From: CAZRQL01 sp964602415
Lineage (GTDB): Bacteria > Bacteroidota > Bacteroidia > Cytophagales > Flammeovirgaceae
Length of the DNA: 64,000 nucleotides
Direction of reading: 5' to 3'
NCBI GenBank assembly: GCA_964602415.1
Contig: CAZRQL010000020.1
Location: 1 to 64,000, forward strand
In this document: positions 53,366-61,499 of the stretch, in pieces
How the letters are laid out: each line of letters opens with the position of its first letter
Position numbering within the stretch: the first letter of the stretch is position 1
The notes under the pieces: model-generated
What the model was told of the DNA's origin: nothing
The model's input: the letters and a program-made list of their open reading frames with translations, nothing else
Database searches by the model: none
Position numbers and translations under genes: made by a program

Positions 53366-54682
53366 TTATTTAGAAATTAAACCTTGATTGTCTGTTTTGA
53401 TTAGGCCGATTAAGCCTGAGGTAGCTGTCGGGAAGCAGGTTCCATAGACCCAAAAAGAACCATCTTTCAGACCCAGCACACCCGAGTTGAAATCCTCTCC
53501 GACGGTTTGATATACCCTGAGCCACAGTAGAGTGCCGGTAGGGCTGATTTTGCTCAAAAACATGTTCATGTCATCGTCTTCACGCTCGCGCAAGTGCCCT
53601 GAGATGACCAAATTGTTGTCGGCGGCGATTTCTAATTGCATGCCGTATGCCGATGCTGCCTCTATTTCGACCAGTTTGCTCCAGTTAAGGTTGCCGTCCA
53701 AATCAAAGTTGGCCAAGTACACTTTGGAAGCAGCACTCAAGTCACTGCCATAACAGCCCAGCACCATGATCGAATTGCCATAAAAGTAGATGTCGGAGAC
53801 CGCCACGTTGTCGTTTGGGGCGTTCCCTTTGATGAGTTGTGTCCACACCACAGCTCCTTTGTCGTTGATTCTGCCCAATCGGTAGCGCAGTATGTCATTG
53901 CCCGAGGCGGTGGCAGCCCAAATCGCATCGTTGCTGTAGGGTATGCTAATGATTTTACAGGCCAAATCTTGGTCTGTTTCGCTGCCAAAGAATTTAATCC
54001 ATTCGATTTCAGGGGTAGTTTGATTGGGTTGTGCTTTTGCGAAGTACAAATCAAAACTGTATTGTTTGGTTTGATTGTTGAGTTTGTTGTACGAGGAAAA
54101 GGCATACAAACTACCGCTGATAGGCGAGGGGGCTAATGTTGCCCCCACAAAACCTTCGTTGGAAACAAAACCGCCCGGAGAGCGCAGGTCAATGTCTATT
54201 TTTTGCTCGAGGCGGCTGTCAAAAAGATTGATGAAAGTTTTGCTTACCGGATTGCCCAAGATGGTATCCACTACGCTGCCAATGACCGAAATTTGTCCGC
54301 TGGGGGTTTGTTGAAGCCCACCGCAGCGGTATTTGAGTAAATTGCGTGCCAAGGGGCTAAATTCTCCTTGTGATATGGGCAAGGCGTTGGGTAAATCGGT
54401 AAGGGTTTTTTGGGTGATTTTATTGCCTTGTGGGTCTAAAATCGAAACCGTAAAATAGACTACGCTTTTCTGGTCTTTTTCTTGCTCTACAAGAGACAGC
54501 ATAGCCAAGTTGTTGTCTTGCAATTCAATCAAGATTGGCAATATACTTCCTCCTGCTTTATTGGGATTGTTGGCTATGTACTTGATAAAGGTGGGGTAAG
54601 GTTGTTTGTCTTCAATGTTGCAACCAAACATGAGCATCAAGAGCAAAACCGGCTTGACATTAAATAATCTCCGCTTAGTCAT
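53366..54682 (-). CDS. Beta-propeller-like lipoprotein
   Basis: A 438-residue lipoprotein. MTKRRLFNVKPVLLLMLMFGCN gives a lipobox ending MFGC. The rest alternates short strands with repeated Gly/Trp/Asn turns, such as GNLNWSKLVEIEAASAYGM, GTLLWLRVYQTVGED and GSFWVYGTCFP. These are like the SBBP/Kelch-type repeats that form beta-propellers, with strand blocks about 45-50 residues apart. The frame extends upstream to 54760, but ATG 54682 gives the lipoprotein signal. It overlaps the stop of the upstream barrel gene by eight bases. As the third gene of the operon it probably lies at the inner or outer face of the outer membrane; a partner role for the giant protein is inferred. Confidence 0.7.
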   Translation of the reverse strand: MTKRRLFNVKPVLLLMLMFGCNIEDKQPYPTFIKYIANNPNKAGGSILPILIELQDNNLAMLSLVEQEKDQKSVVYFTVSILDPQGNKITQKTLTDLPNALPISQGEFSPLARNLLKYRCGGLQQTPSGQISVIGSVVDTILGNPVSKTFINLFDSRLEQKIDIDLRSPGGFVSNEGFVGATLAPSPISGSLYAFSSYNKLNNQTKQYSFDLYFAKAQPNQTTPEIEWIKFFGSETDQDLACKIISIPYSNDAIWAATASGNDILRYRLGRINDKGAVVWTQLIKGNAPNDNVAVSDIYFYGNSIMVLGCYGSDLSAASKVYLANFDLDGNLNWSKLVEIEAASAYGMQLEIAADNNLVISGHLREREDDDMNMFLSKISPTGTLLWLRVYQTVGEDFNSGVLGLKDGSFWVYGTCFPTATSGLIGLIKTDNQGLISK

Positions 54683-55709
54683 ATTTGATTTTTTTTGCCT
54701 TGTAAAACGAATAGAAATAACCAAACGTGATAAAAATATTGTCCAATCGAAAGGAGTCATCTACGTAAAAATATTCCGAGGTTAGCCGCGTATTGTCAAA
54801 TCTTTTTTGGCTTTTATTTTGATAAAACACATTCATCTGATAGCCTAAGTTCAATCCCCAAAAGCCCCTTTTTACTTTCAGTTCTACGCCCAGACCTGCT
54901 TGCAGGCTTACGTTGTGTCTTTGTCTTTTTTCTGTCATGTCAATGGCAGCACTGGTGAGCGTCCTTCTGTTGGCATCCAGAATATCTCTTCTGGTGGCAC
55001 TGAGTTGGGAGTCGTTGGTAAACAAATACCCTGCTCCCGCAAAGGCGATAAGTTTATGCTTTTTATAGTCGTAAAGTTCACGTCTTAGATTCAAGGGTAG
55101 CTCAACGAAGGTCAACACTTCTTGGGTTTTAGTCTGAGCAAACCCCAATACAGTGGAGTTTTTTTCAAAATTTTGTTGCTTAACGATTACTCCGCTTTGC
55201 AGCACCCACTTTTTTCCCAACCAAATGTCTGCACTCACAAATAGCCCCGAGACAAAAGGCATAGGGCTGCTGTAAGAAGAAGGAATAGATTGAAGAGCGT
55301 CTATGGAGTAGGAGGAGAGGTTTCTGATGTAAGATTTGTTGCTTTGAAGGGATATACCCAATGACAAAGCCGGATCAGTACGGTAGCTGTAGAACAAGTT
55401 GCTGAACTCAATGGGGTCGTCTTGTTGCAACCTATACTCCGGTTCCAGTTTTAGTAGTTTTTTGATATACAAATTTGCTTTTTGGTCATCATCTTGAAAA
55501 ATAGAGGCCAACACCAATAGTTTTAGTGCATCAGCTTGGCGGTTTCTAGGGAGTTTGGACAAGCAGTCCGAAGACATCAGTATTTCTTCTACCAAATCCG
55601 GTCTTCCATTATCATAGCTTTCCCTTGCCTCATCATAGGCACTTTCGCATTGAGCCAATAAATAGAGCGGCATCAAAAGGATATACGCTATCAAGAGTGT
55701 TTTTTTCAT
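54675..55709 (-). CDS. Outer-membrane beta-barrel protein with N-terminal TPR-like region
   Basis: A 344-residue protein: signal MKKTLLIAYILLMPLYLLAQ, about 95 residues of helices (ADALKLLVLASIFQDDDQKA, LYIKKLLKLEPEYRL), then a barrel from about residue 100 to the end with alternating-residue strands such as GLGVELKVKRGFWGLNLGYQM and IFITFGYFYSFYK, ending in an aromatic strand plus a short basic tail. The FYSYRTDPALSLGISL joint between helical and barrel parts is typical of a Bacteroidota family seen near STAND proteins. GTG at 55730 would overlap the upstream gene; ATG 55709 fits the signal peptide and leaves a 13-base gap. No plug or TonB box. Confidence 0.75.
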   Translation of the reverse strand: MKKTLLIAYILLMPLYLLAQCESAYDEARESYDNGRPDLVEEILMSSDCLSKLPRNRQADALKLLVLASIFQDDDQKANLYIKKLLKLEPEYRLQQDDPIEFSNLFYSYRTDPALSLGISLQSNKSYIRNLSSYSIDALQSIPSSYSSPMPFVSGLFVSADIWLGKKWVLQSGVIVKQQNFEKNSTVLGFAQTKTQEVLTFVELPLNLRRELYDYKKHKLIAFAGAGYLFTNDSQLSATRRDILDANRRTLTSAAIDMTEKRQRHNVSLQAGLGVELKVKRGFWGLNLGYQMNVFYQNKSQKRFDNTRLTSEYFYVDDSFRLDNIFITFGYFYSFYKAKKIKYD

Positions 55710-55722
55710 AATCTTGCTCAGT

Positions 55723-58700
55723 TTATTCACAAGAGGCTTGTTTCTCTATTTCCTCACCCACATAGCGATTCCATTCTTTTGCTGAGAGTGAGTTGGGTCG
55801 TTTTTGCTTTTTGATGTTCTCACAAATCTGTTTTGCCAAGTTTTCGGGGTTGAGGTCGAATTTTTTGATGATACCATCTTTCGAGCCGGCATACAGGGTT
55901 TTGCTGTCCGCACTAAAGCAAATCGAAGTAACCCAAGTTTTGAAGTCTTCGAGCACCAAAGGAGGCAAAGTCGTATTGGATAAGTCCCATACTTGTATTC
56001 TTTTGTCGTAACCCGCAGTGGCCATAAGTTTGCCGTCCGGCGAAAAACTGATGTCGCTTATCCATCCTGCATGTCCCAGAAACTCCTCATAATCTCTTTG
56101 CTTTAACTTGTATAGCAATACTTTACCTGAAAAATACCCCACAGCGAGTGCTTGTGCTTCTTTGCTGAATTTCATGATGTAGCCTTTTTCGTTTTTGCTT
56201 GTGAAAAGAACTTCTTCCGATAGGGATTTGGTGTTCCATATTTTTACATCTCCTTTTAGAGTAACTCCTGCTATTTCATAATCATTGAGCCAGCAGAAAG
56301 AGCGGATTTTATTCTCTTTGTTGGTTTGAGCTATTATCTTACGGGCTTGGGTTTTAATATCCAATAAGGTGATTTGTGTGCTATCCGCATCGCTAAAGGC
56401 AATAAATTGTTGCTTGCTATCATAATCTAAAGCCCAAATCAAGTGCTTTGATGCGGGTAGCACTTTTTCGAGTGATTTTGATTGGCTATCAATGATTCTT
56501 ATTTTACCGTCGCTGCACCCAAAAGCTATCTTACCGCCGTTTTGGGATATTGATACAGATTTGATACTGACCAGTTCAGAGGGGTCAAAGTCATATACAG
56601 ATTCATAGCTGTTGGTGTTTATGGGTCTTCTGAGCACTTTGCCATCAGCAGATATGGTATAAAACTGGTTGTCTGAGAAGTGCATGGAAGCGATTCTGTC
56701 TTGATGCCCTTTGATTTCGTTGAAATTAGTTTGGTTTATTTTTTTTACAGCGGCGTAAAGCCCTAAATAAATGTCAGGTTGTAGCACTTCTGCTTCGTAC
56801 TTTTTGTGAAAGTTGAAAGCCTGTTTGGCCAATAGTAGCTGTGTGTTGGTGTCTTTGAGTTGTTGGGATTTGGCAGCCATGGACTGAGCCAATGCAAGCA
56901 TACGAAGTTTGTCGGCATCAAGTTTGGCTTTTTCGGCGGTAGTTTTTTGGTCTTGTGCTTCTTTTGCGGATTTGTCGGCCAGTTCTTTTTGTTCTTTGGC
57001 TTTTTGGGCTTCGTATTCAGCCCTGAGTGCTTCTTTTCGGGCTTTTTCTTCTTGGATTTTGGCATCTTCTCTTGCCTTGTTGGCTTCTCTTTCTTTTTCT
57101 TCGGCTTTTAGTTTTTCGGCTTCCGCTTTGGCTCTTTCTTGTTCTGCAATCCTTTTTTCGGCTTCTGCATACTGTTGTTCTTGGATGGCGCGTGCGCGCT
57201 CATCGTTGGCTATTCTCAGAAGGCTATCGGCTCGGCTTGATTGTTCTTTGGCCAATTTGGCCTGTGAGCGGGCTTCTTGTTCTTTGGTTCTGCCATAGAG
57301 CACCAGCAGAATCATGGCAATTGATACGAGTGCCATCACACCGGCTATGATTTTATTGCGCCTAATGGAGGCTTCTCTTTTTCGGGCTAAGTTGCGGTTT
57401 TCTTCTTCATAGACTTGCACGCTTTTTTCCAGAAAGGCCATTGCCCTCTCGAAACTTGGATTAAGTCTGATGCCCCAGGTGAGTTGGGGGTTTTCGCGCT
57501 CTTTCCATGCAGTGGCCAAGTTTAAATCGGGAGGCCGCCAAAGTCCAGATTTTCCTTCTTGGTAAAGCAGGGCTGCATCACAGAGTTTCAAATACATTTT
57601 GGCAGACTCCGATTCTTGTTCTACCCAAGCGGCCAAGCGATTCCATATTCGCATCAAACTTTCGTGCGATATATCCAGGTAAGTTTCCGGGCTGAGTTCA
57701 CCTTGCGCCGGCATCAAAAAAGTTCGTCCCGGTTGGCGGAAGCACTCTACTACTTCAATGACTTCGGCCACGCTCACTCCGGCTGTAAGCGCAATTCTTT
57801 TTATGTCGGTGGGTCTGCGCACCCCCCTGCCGTCGCTGCCTTTTTGGGTCAGGGCTTTGAACATGATTTCACAGATTCGCTGCTGTTTGGCTTCCAAGGC
57901 AACATAGGCTTCGTCTGCATGCAGAGAAAGCGCGGATTCCATTTTTCCAATGGCCTCATAATGAAAAAGGTCTATCGGCTCATCGCCTCTGCGATGCTGT
58001 TGCCAGTAGTCCCAAGTCCTCATGAGTGCGTGTTGGAGAATGGGGAGTTGGTCGCTGTTTTCGTTCAGGTCGTTGAGCAGTTGCTGAAGCAGTCGAGGCG
58101 ATATGATTCCACCTGCCACAGCAGCAGGGCCTAAGATGACACTTCTTTTTTGGTCGCGGTTGAGTTGAGGGATTAGGTAATGGCTTTCGTTGATAAGGGC
58201 GGTAAGCTCGGGGAAAATTGAGCAGTCGCCTATAAAATCTGAACGCATCGTCAAAACAACGTAATAAGGCTTGTTCATTATTTTGACGGCATTTATTAAC
58301 ATTTTGACAAATGCAGTACTCTCGTCAAGGTTGGCTTCGTCTTTGCTTCTGAACCTAAAAATTTCCTCAAACTGGTCAATAAGCAGCAGTATATTTTCAT
58401 CTCCTTCTGAGCGAATTTGAGCCAACAATTCTACAAGGCCAAGAGAACTGGATTGCATAATGGCTTGATAGTAAGATTTTTTTACCAGTAGGTCTTTTTC
58501 TGAAAGACCTCTGTATTTATCTTTATCAACCAGTGCATTGGCCAAGTTGTGAATGGGATGCGTTCCGGGACGCGCTGTTATGATGCGCCAGTTTGAGCCT
58601 TGCTCGACCATAAAGCCTCCTTGCAAACTTGGGATGAGCCCACAGTACATAAAAGAAGACTTGCCACTGCCCGAACTGCCTAATATGGCTATAAAACGAT

Positions 58701-58833
58701 TATTTTCAAGTTTTTCAAGCACTTCATCTATCTGCCCTTCTCTCCCAAAAAAAAGATGCGACTCATCAGTGCGGAAAGGCCTGAGCCCCGGAAAAGGATT
58801 TAAAAGAGCGGTTTGAGTGGTGCTGTAAGACAT
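55723..58833 (-). CDS. STAND NTPase with transmembrane segment, coiled coil and WD40 repeats
   Basis: A 1036-residue protein, first gene of the operon. NPFPGLRPF leads into a STAND-type NTPase: Walker A LGSSGSGKSS (51-60), Walker B ILLLIDQFEEIF (about 148-159), sensor YVVLTMRSDF and LDISHESLMRIW in the winged-helix part. A single hydrophobic helix (about 495-513) is preceded by the basic RKREASIRRNK. A highly charged coiled coil with long Ala/Glu/Lys runs follows (about 515-650), then WD40 blades (about 700-1000), for example GHAGWISDISFSPDGKLMAT and GYDKRIQVWDLS. STAND proteins switch between ADP- and ATP-bound forms when their repeat domain senses a ligand. A TTACTTTG -7-like element lies at 58869-58876 on the minus strand. 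The start is ATG 58833. Confidence 0.85.
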   Translation of the reverse strand: MSYSTTQTALLNPFPGLRPFRTDESHLFFGREGQIDEVLEKLENNRFIAILGSSGSGKSSFMYCGLIPSLQGGFMVEQGSNWRIITARPGTHPIHNLANALVDKDKYRGLSEKDLLVKKSYYQAIMQSSSLGLVELLAQIRSEGDENILLLIDQFEEIFRFRSKDEANLDESTAFVKMLINAVKIMNKPYYVVLTMRSDFIGDCSIFPELTALINESHYLIPQLNRDQKRSVILGPAAVAGGIISPRLLQQLLNDLNENSDQLPILQHALMRTWDYWQQHRRGDEPIDLFHYEAIGKMESALSLHADEAYVALEAKQQRICEIMFKALTQKGSDGRGVRRPTDIKRIALTAGVSVAEVIEVVECFRQPGRTFLMPAQGELSPETYLDISHESLMRIWNRLAAWVEQESESAKMYLKLCDAALLYQEGKSGLWRPPDLNLATAWKERENPQLTWGIRLNPSFERAMAFLEKSVQVYEEENRNLARKREASIRRNKIIAGVMALVSIAMILLVLYGRTKEQEARSQAKLAKEQSSRADSLLRIANDERARAIQEQQYAEAEKRIAEQERAKAEAEKLKAEEKEREANKAREDAKIQEEKARKEALRAEYEAQKAKEQKELADKSAKEAQDQKTTAEKAKLDADKLRMLALAQSMAAKSQQLKDTNTQLLLAKQAFNFHKKYEAEVLQPDIYLGLYAAVKKINQTNFNEIKGHQDRIASMHFSDNQFYTISADGKVLRRPINTNSYESVYDFDPSELVSIKSVSISQNGGKIAFGCSDGKIRIIDSQSKSLEKVLPASKHLIWALDYDSKQQFIAFSDADSTQITLLDIKTQARKIIAQTNKENKIRSFCWLNDYEIAGVTLKGDVKIWNTKSLSEEVLFTSKNEKGYIMKFSKEAQALAVGYFSGKVLLYKLKQRDYEEFLGHAGWISDISFSPDGKLMATAGYDKRIQVWDLSNTTLPPLVLEDFKTWVTSICFSADSKTLYAGSKDGIIKKFDLNPENLAKQICENIKKQKRPNSLSAKEWNRYVGEEIEKQASCE

Positions 58834-58985
58834 AAGATAAAATCAACTACAAAATACATCTGATAATGCAAAGTAAACGAAAAGTAAATTCGTATTATAT
58901 TTTTTAATCGAAAATCTTACATCACAACTTTACAAATCTAAAACCCATTTAAGCAAATGCGCACAAAAACTAAAAAAGGTGTTTT
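58834..58985. other. Intergenic region with the start of the STAND operon
   Basis: AT-rich, 152 bases. Holds the TTACTTTG element (58869-58876, minus strand) 35 bases upstream of the STAND start. The FadN-like gene reads in the same direction and ends just beyond it, so read-through into the operon is possible. No hairpin terminator was seen. Confidence 0.4.
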
Positions 58986-61349
58986 TTAATTTCTAAGCGG
59001 CTTGCCCTTGAACAAAATGCTTTGTATCCGTTCGAGTGTTTTTTTCTCTCCTGTCAAAGAAAGGAAGGCTTCTCGTTCTAAATCAAGCAGGTATTGCTCG
59101 CTTACCAAAGTAGGCTGCGACAAATCGCCTCCGTTGATGACATAAGAGAGTTTGCGGGCTATTTTGGCATCGTGCTCTGAGATGTAGTTGCCGTATAGCA
59201 TTCCTGTTATTCCGGCTTCAAAGAGGGCCATTCCAGTTTTGCCTTGTACTTTGATATCTTGGCGCGGTTTGGGCTGGGAGTAGTGCTTAGACAACTCCAA
59301 TACTCTGGCTTTGGCATCGGCTATCAAGTGGCGGCGGTTGAGCGTGATGGCATCCGAAGGGCGCAGAATATCCATAGCACGGGCTTCGTGGGCTGAAGTA
59401 GCAACTTTGGCAGTGGCTATTTGCATAAAATAGCGTTGCAATTTGTTAAGTTCTATGTCGCCTTCTTGGTAAGAATCTGAGGCTCTGAGCGCAAACTCTT
59501 TCGTACCCCCGCCGGCGGGGATAAGTCCTGCCCCCACTTCCACCAGTCCGATGTAGGTCTCGGCATGGGCTTGGATGGCATCGCAGTGCAAAGACAACTC
59601 GCATCCACCCCCCAAAGCAAGCCCCGCAGTGGCCGCCACCACGGGTACGGCAGAAAATCTTGCGCGTATCATGGTTTGTTGGAACTGGGCAATCATCAAA
59701 TTGATTTCGTCAAATTCTTGCTCACAGGCATACATGAAGAGCACCGAAAGGTTTGCCCCTGCCGAAAACTGCTCGGCTTCGTTGCCTATCACCAAGCCAA
59801 CAAACTCCCGCTCGGCCATGCTGATGGCGGTGTGAATGCCTTCGATGACCTCAGGGCCTATGGAGTTCATTTTCGAATGGAACTCCAAACACAGCACCCC
59901 GTCCCCAATCTCGTATATCGAACTGCCTGCATTGCTCCAAAGTTTATGGGTCTTGCGCAGCGTATCCAACAATATAACCGATTCGGTGCCGGGAATCACT
60001 TTATAGTTGTGGGAAGCAATATCAAAGTACAATTTTTGCCCCGAATGAGAGTTGTAAAAACTTTGGCATCCGGCATTGAGCATGTCATAGACCCACTTGG
60101 CGGGTTTGAGTCCCATAGCTTCCATAGCCCCGACAGTCTCGCTGACTCCCAGCGCATCCCAAGTCTGAAAAGGCCCCATCTCCCAACCAAATCCGGCGCA
60201 AACGGCTTGGTCTATACGGTAAATCTCATCGGCTATTTCGGGAATGCGGTACGAGCAATAGCGAAAAACATCATAAAAACTGCTGCGGTAAAAATCCCCC
60301 ACTTTGCTCTTGTCGGCAAGCAGCAAACGCAGCCTGTCCGAAAGGCTGTCCATCTCTTTGGCTTTGGCCAGCAGTTCGAGTTTGGTCTTCTTTTCCGGTT
60401 GGTATTCAAAGGTTTGTAGGTTGAGTTCGTAGAGTTGCTTTTCCCCGCTATCTGAGCGTTCCATTTTGTAAAACCCTTGACCGGTTTTATCGCCCCACCA
60501 GCGGTTGTCGTAGGCTACTTGCACCATCTTGGGCAGGCGGAACTTTTCACGGCTTTCGTCGTAAGTCAGTGCTGCGTAGAGGTTGTTGGATACGTTGACC
60601 ATAGTGTCAAGCCCTACCACATCGGTAGTGCGGAAAGTGGCCGACTTGGGTCTGCCGATGACAGTGCCTGTCAGGCTATCTACTTCACTGACAGTAAGTC
60701 CCATCTGCTCGATGGTATGAAGTGCCGACATAATGGCGTACACACCTATCCTGTTGGCAATGAAGGCGGGGGTATCTTTGCACAAAACAGTATCTTTGCC
60801 CAACATACGGTCGCCGTATTCCATCAAAAAATTGACCACTTCGCCGCTTGTGTCAGGGCCGGGTATGATTTCCAGAAGCCTTAGGTAGCGCGGTGGATTG
60901 AAAAAGTGCGTTCCGCAAAAGTGCCTACGGAAATCTTCGCTACGGCCTTTGGCAAGCCAACCTATCGGAATACCCGAAGTATTGGTGGTAATGAGTGTAC
61001 CCGCACGGCGGTATTTTTCTACTTGCTCATAGACTTGCTGTTTGATTTCGAGTTTTTCGACCACCACTTCCATCACCCAGTCGCAGTCCTTAATCAAGTG
61101 CATATCATCTTCAAAGTTGCCCGTTTGGATCAGTTTGGCTACTCCTTCGTAAAAAGCCGGCGAAGGTTTGGATTTGAGGGCTGCGGTCAGTGCATCGCTG
61201 GCTACTTGGTTGCGGGGCTTTGTGCTGTCTTTGGGGACTATGTCCAAGAGAACTGCCTCTACACCCACCCCCGCAAAATGCAACGCAATTCGTGAGCCCA
61301 TCACACCGGAACCCAAAATGGCTATTTTTTTGATGTTTCGCTTTTTCAT
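58986..61349 (-). CDS. fadN: 3-Hydroxyacyl-CoA dehydrogenase/enoyl-CoA hydratase (FadN-type)
   Basis: Bifunctional beta-oxidation enzyme, 787 residues. Unlike FadB/FadJ the dehydrogenase comes first: NAD site KIAILGSGVMGSRIALHFAG, then CGTHFFNPPRYLRLLEIIP, VLCKDTPAFIANRIG, and the dehydrogenase C-terminal domains. The crotonase part lies in the C-terminal half, with GNEAEQFSAGANLSVLF, LGGGCELSLHCD and VEVGAGLIPAGGGTKEF. This order and the total length match the Bacillus FadN (YusL). A thiolase (fadA) and acyl-CoA dehydrogenase (fadE) are often beside it but are not present here. The GTG at 61352 is in frame; ATG 61349 (MKKRNIKK) is chosen. Confidence 0.9.
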   Translation of the reverse strand: MKKRNIKKIAILGSGVMGSRIALHFAGVGVEAVLLDIVPKDSTKPRNQVASDALTAALKSKPSPAFYEGVAKLIQTGNFEDDMHLIKDCDWVMEVVVEKLEIKQQVYEQVEKYRRAGTLITTNTSGIPIGWLAKGRSEDFRRHFCGTHFFNPPRYLRLLEIIPGPDTSGEVVNFLMEYGDRMLGKDTVLCKDTPAFIANRIGVYAIMSALHTIEQMGLTVSEVDSLTGTVIGRPKSATFRTTDVVGLDTMVNVSNNLYAALTYDESREKFRLPKMVQVAYDNRWWGDKTGQGFYKMERSDSGEKQLYELNLQTFEYQPEKKTKLELLAKAKEMDSLSDRLRLLLADKSKVGDFYRSSFYDVFRYCSYRIPEIADEIYRIDQAVCAGFGWEMGPFQTWDALGVSETVGAMEAMGLKPAKWVYDMLNAGCQSFYNSHSGQKLYFDIASHNYKVIPGTESVILLDTLRKTHKLWSNAGSSIYEIGDGVLCLEFHSKMNSIGPEVIEGIHTAISMAEREFVGLVIGNEAEQFSAGANLSVLFMYACEQEFDEINLMIAQFQQTMIRARFSAVPVVAATAGLALGGGCELSLHCDAIQAHAETYIGLVEVGAGLIPAGGGTKEFALRASDSYQEGDIELNKLQRYFMQIATAKVATSAHEARAMDILRPSDAITLNRRHLIADAKARVLELSKHYSQPKPRQDIKVQGKTGMALFEAGITGMLYGNYISEHDAKIARKLSYVINGGDLSQPTLVSEQYLLDLEREAFLSLTGEKKTLERIQSILFKGKPLRN

Positions 61350-61499
61350 CACTTTGATTTTGGCGGTAATATAAACAAAAGCTATTACAGATAGACAACT
61401 ATTGGTCTTGATTCTAAAGTATTGCCCTTGTTAGAGCCTATCGAATCATGTTACAAAGCACCTTTGGGATAAAAAACTCGTCTTTGGATTGAATTTTTA

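Noticed and set aside
55709..55730. GTG start at 55730 for the barrel gene
   Set aside because: It would place seven extra residues before a complete signal peptide and overlap the upstream gene; ATG 55709 is more natural.
56763..57350. Lys/Pro-rich and Phe/Leu-rich frames opposite the STAND coiled coil
   Set aside because: They are shadows of the low-complexity Glu/Lys/Ala coiled-coil codons.
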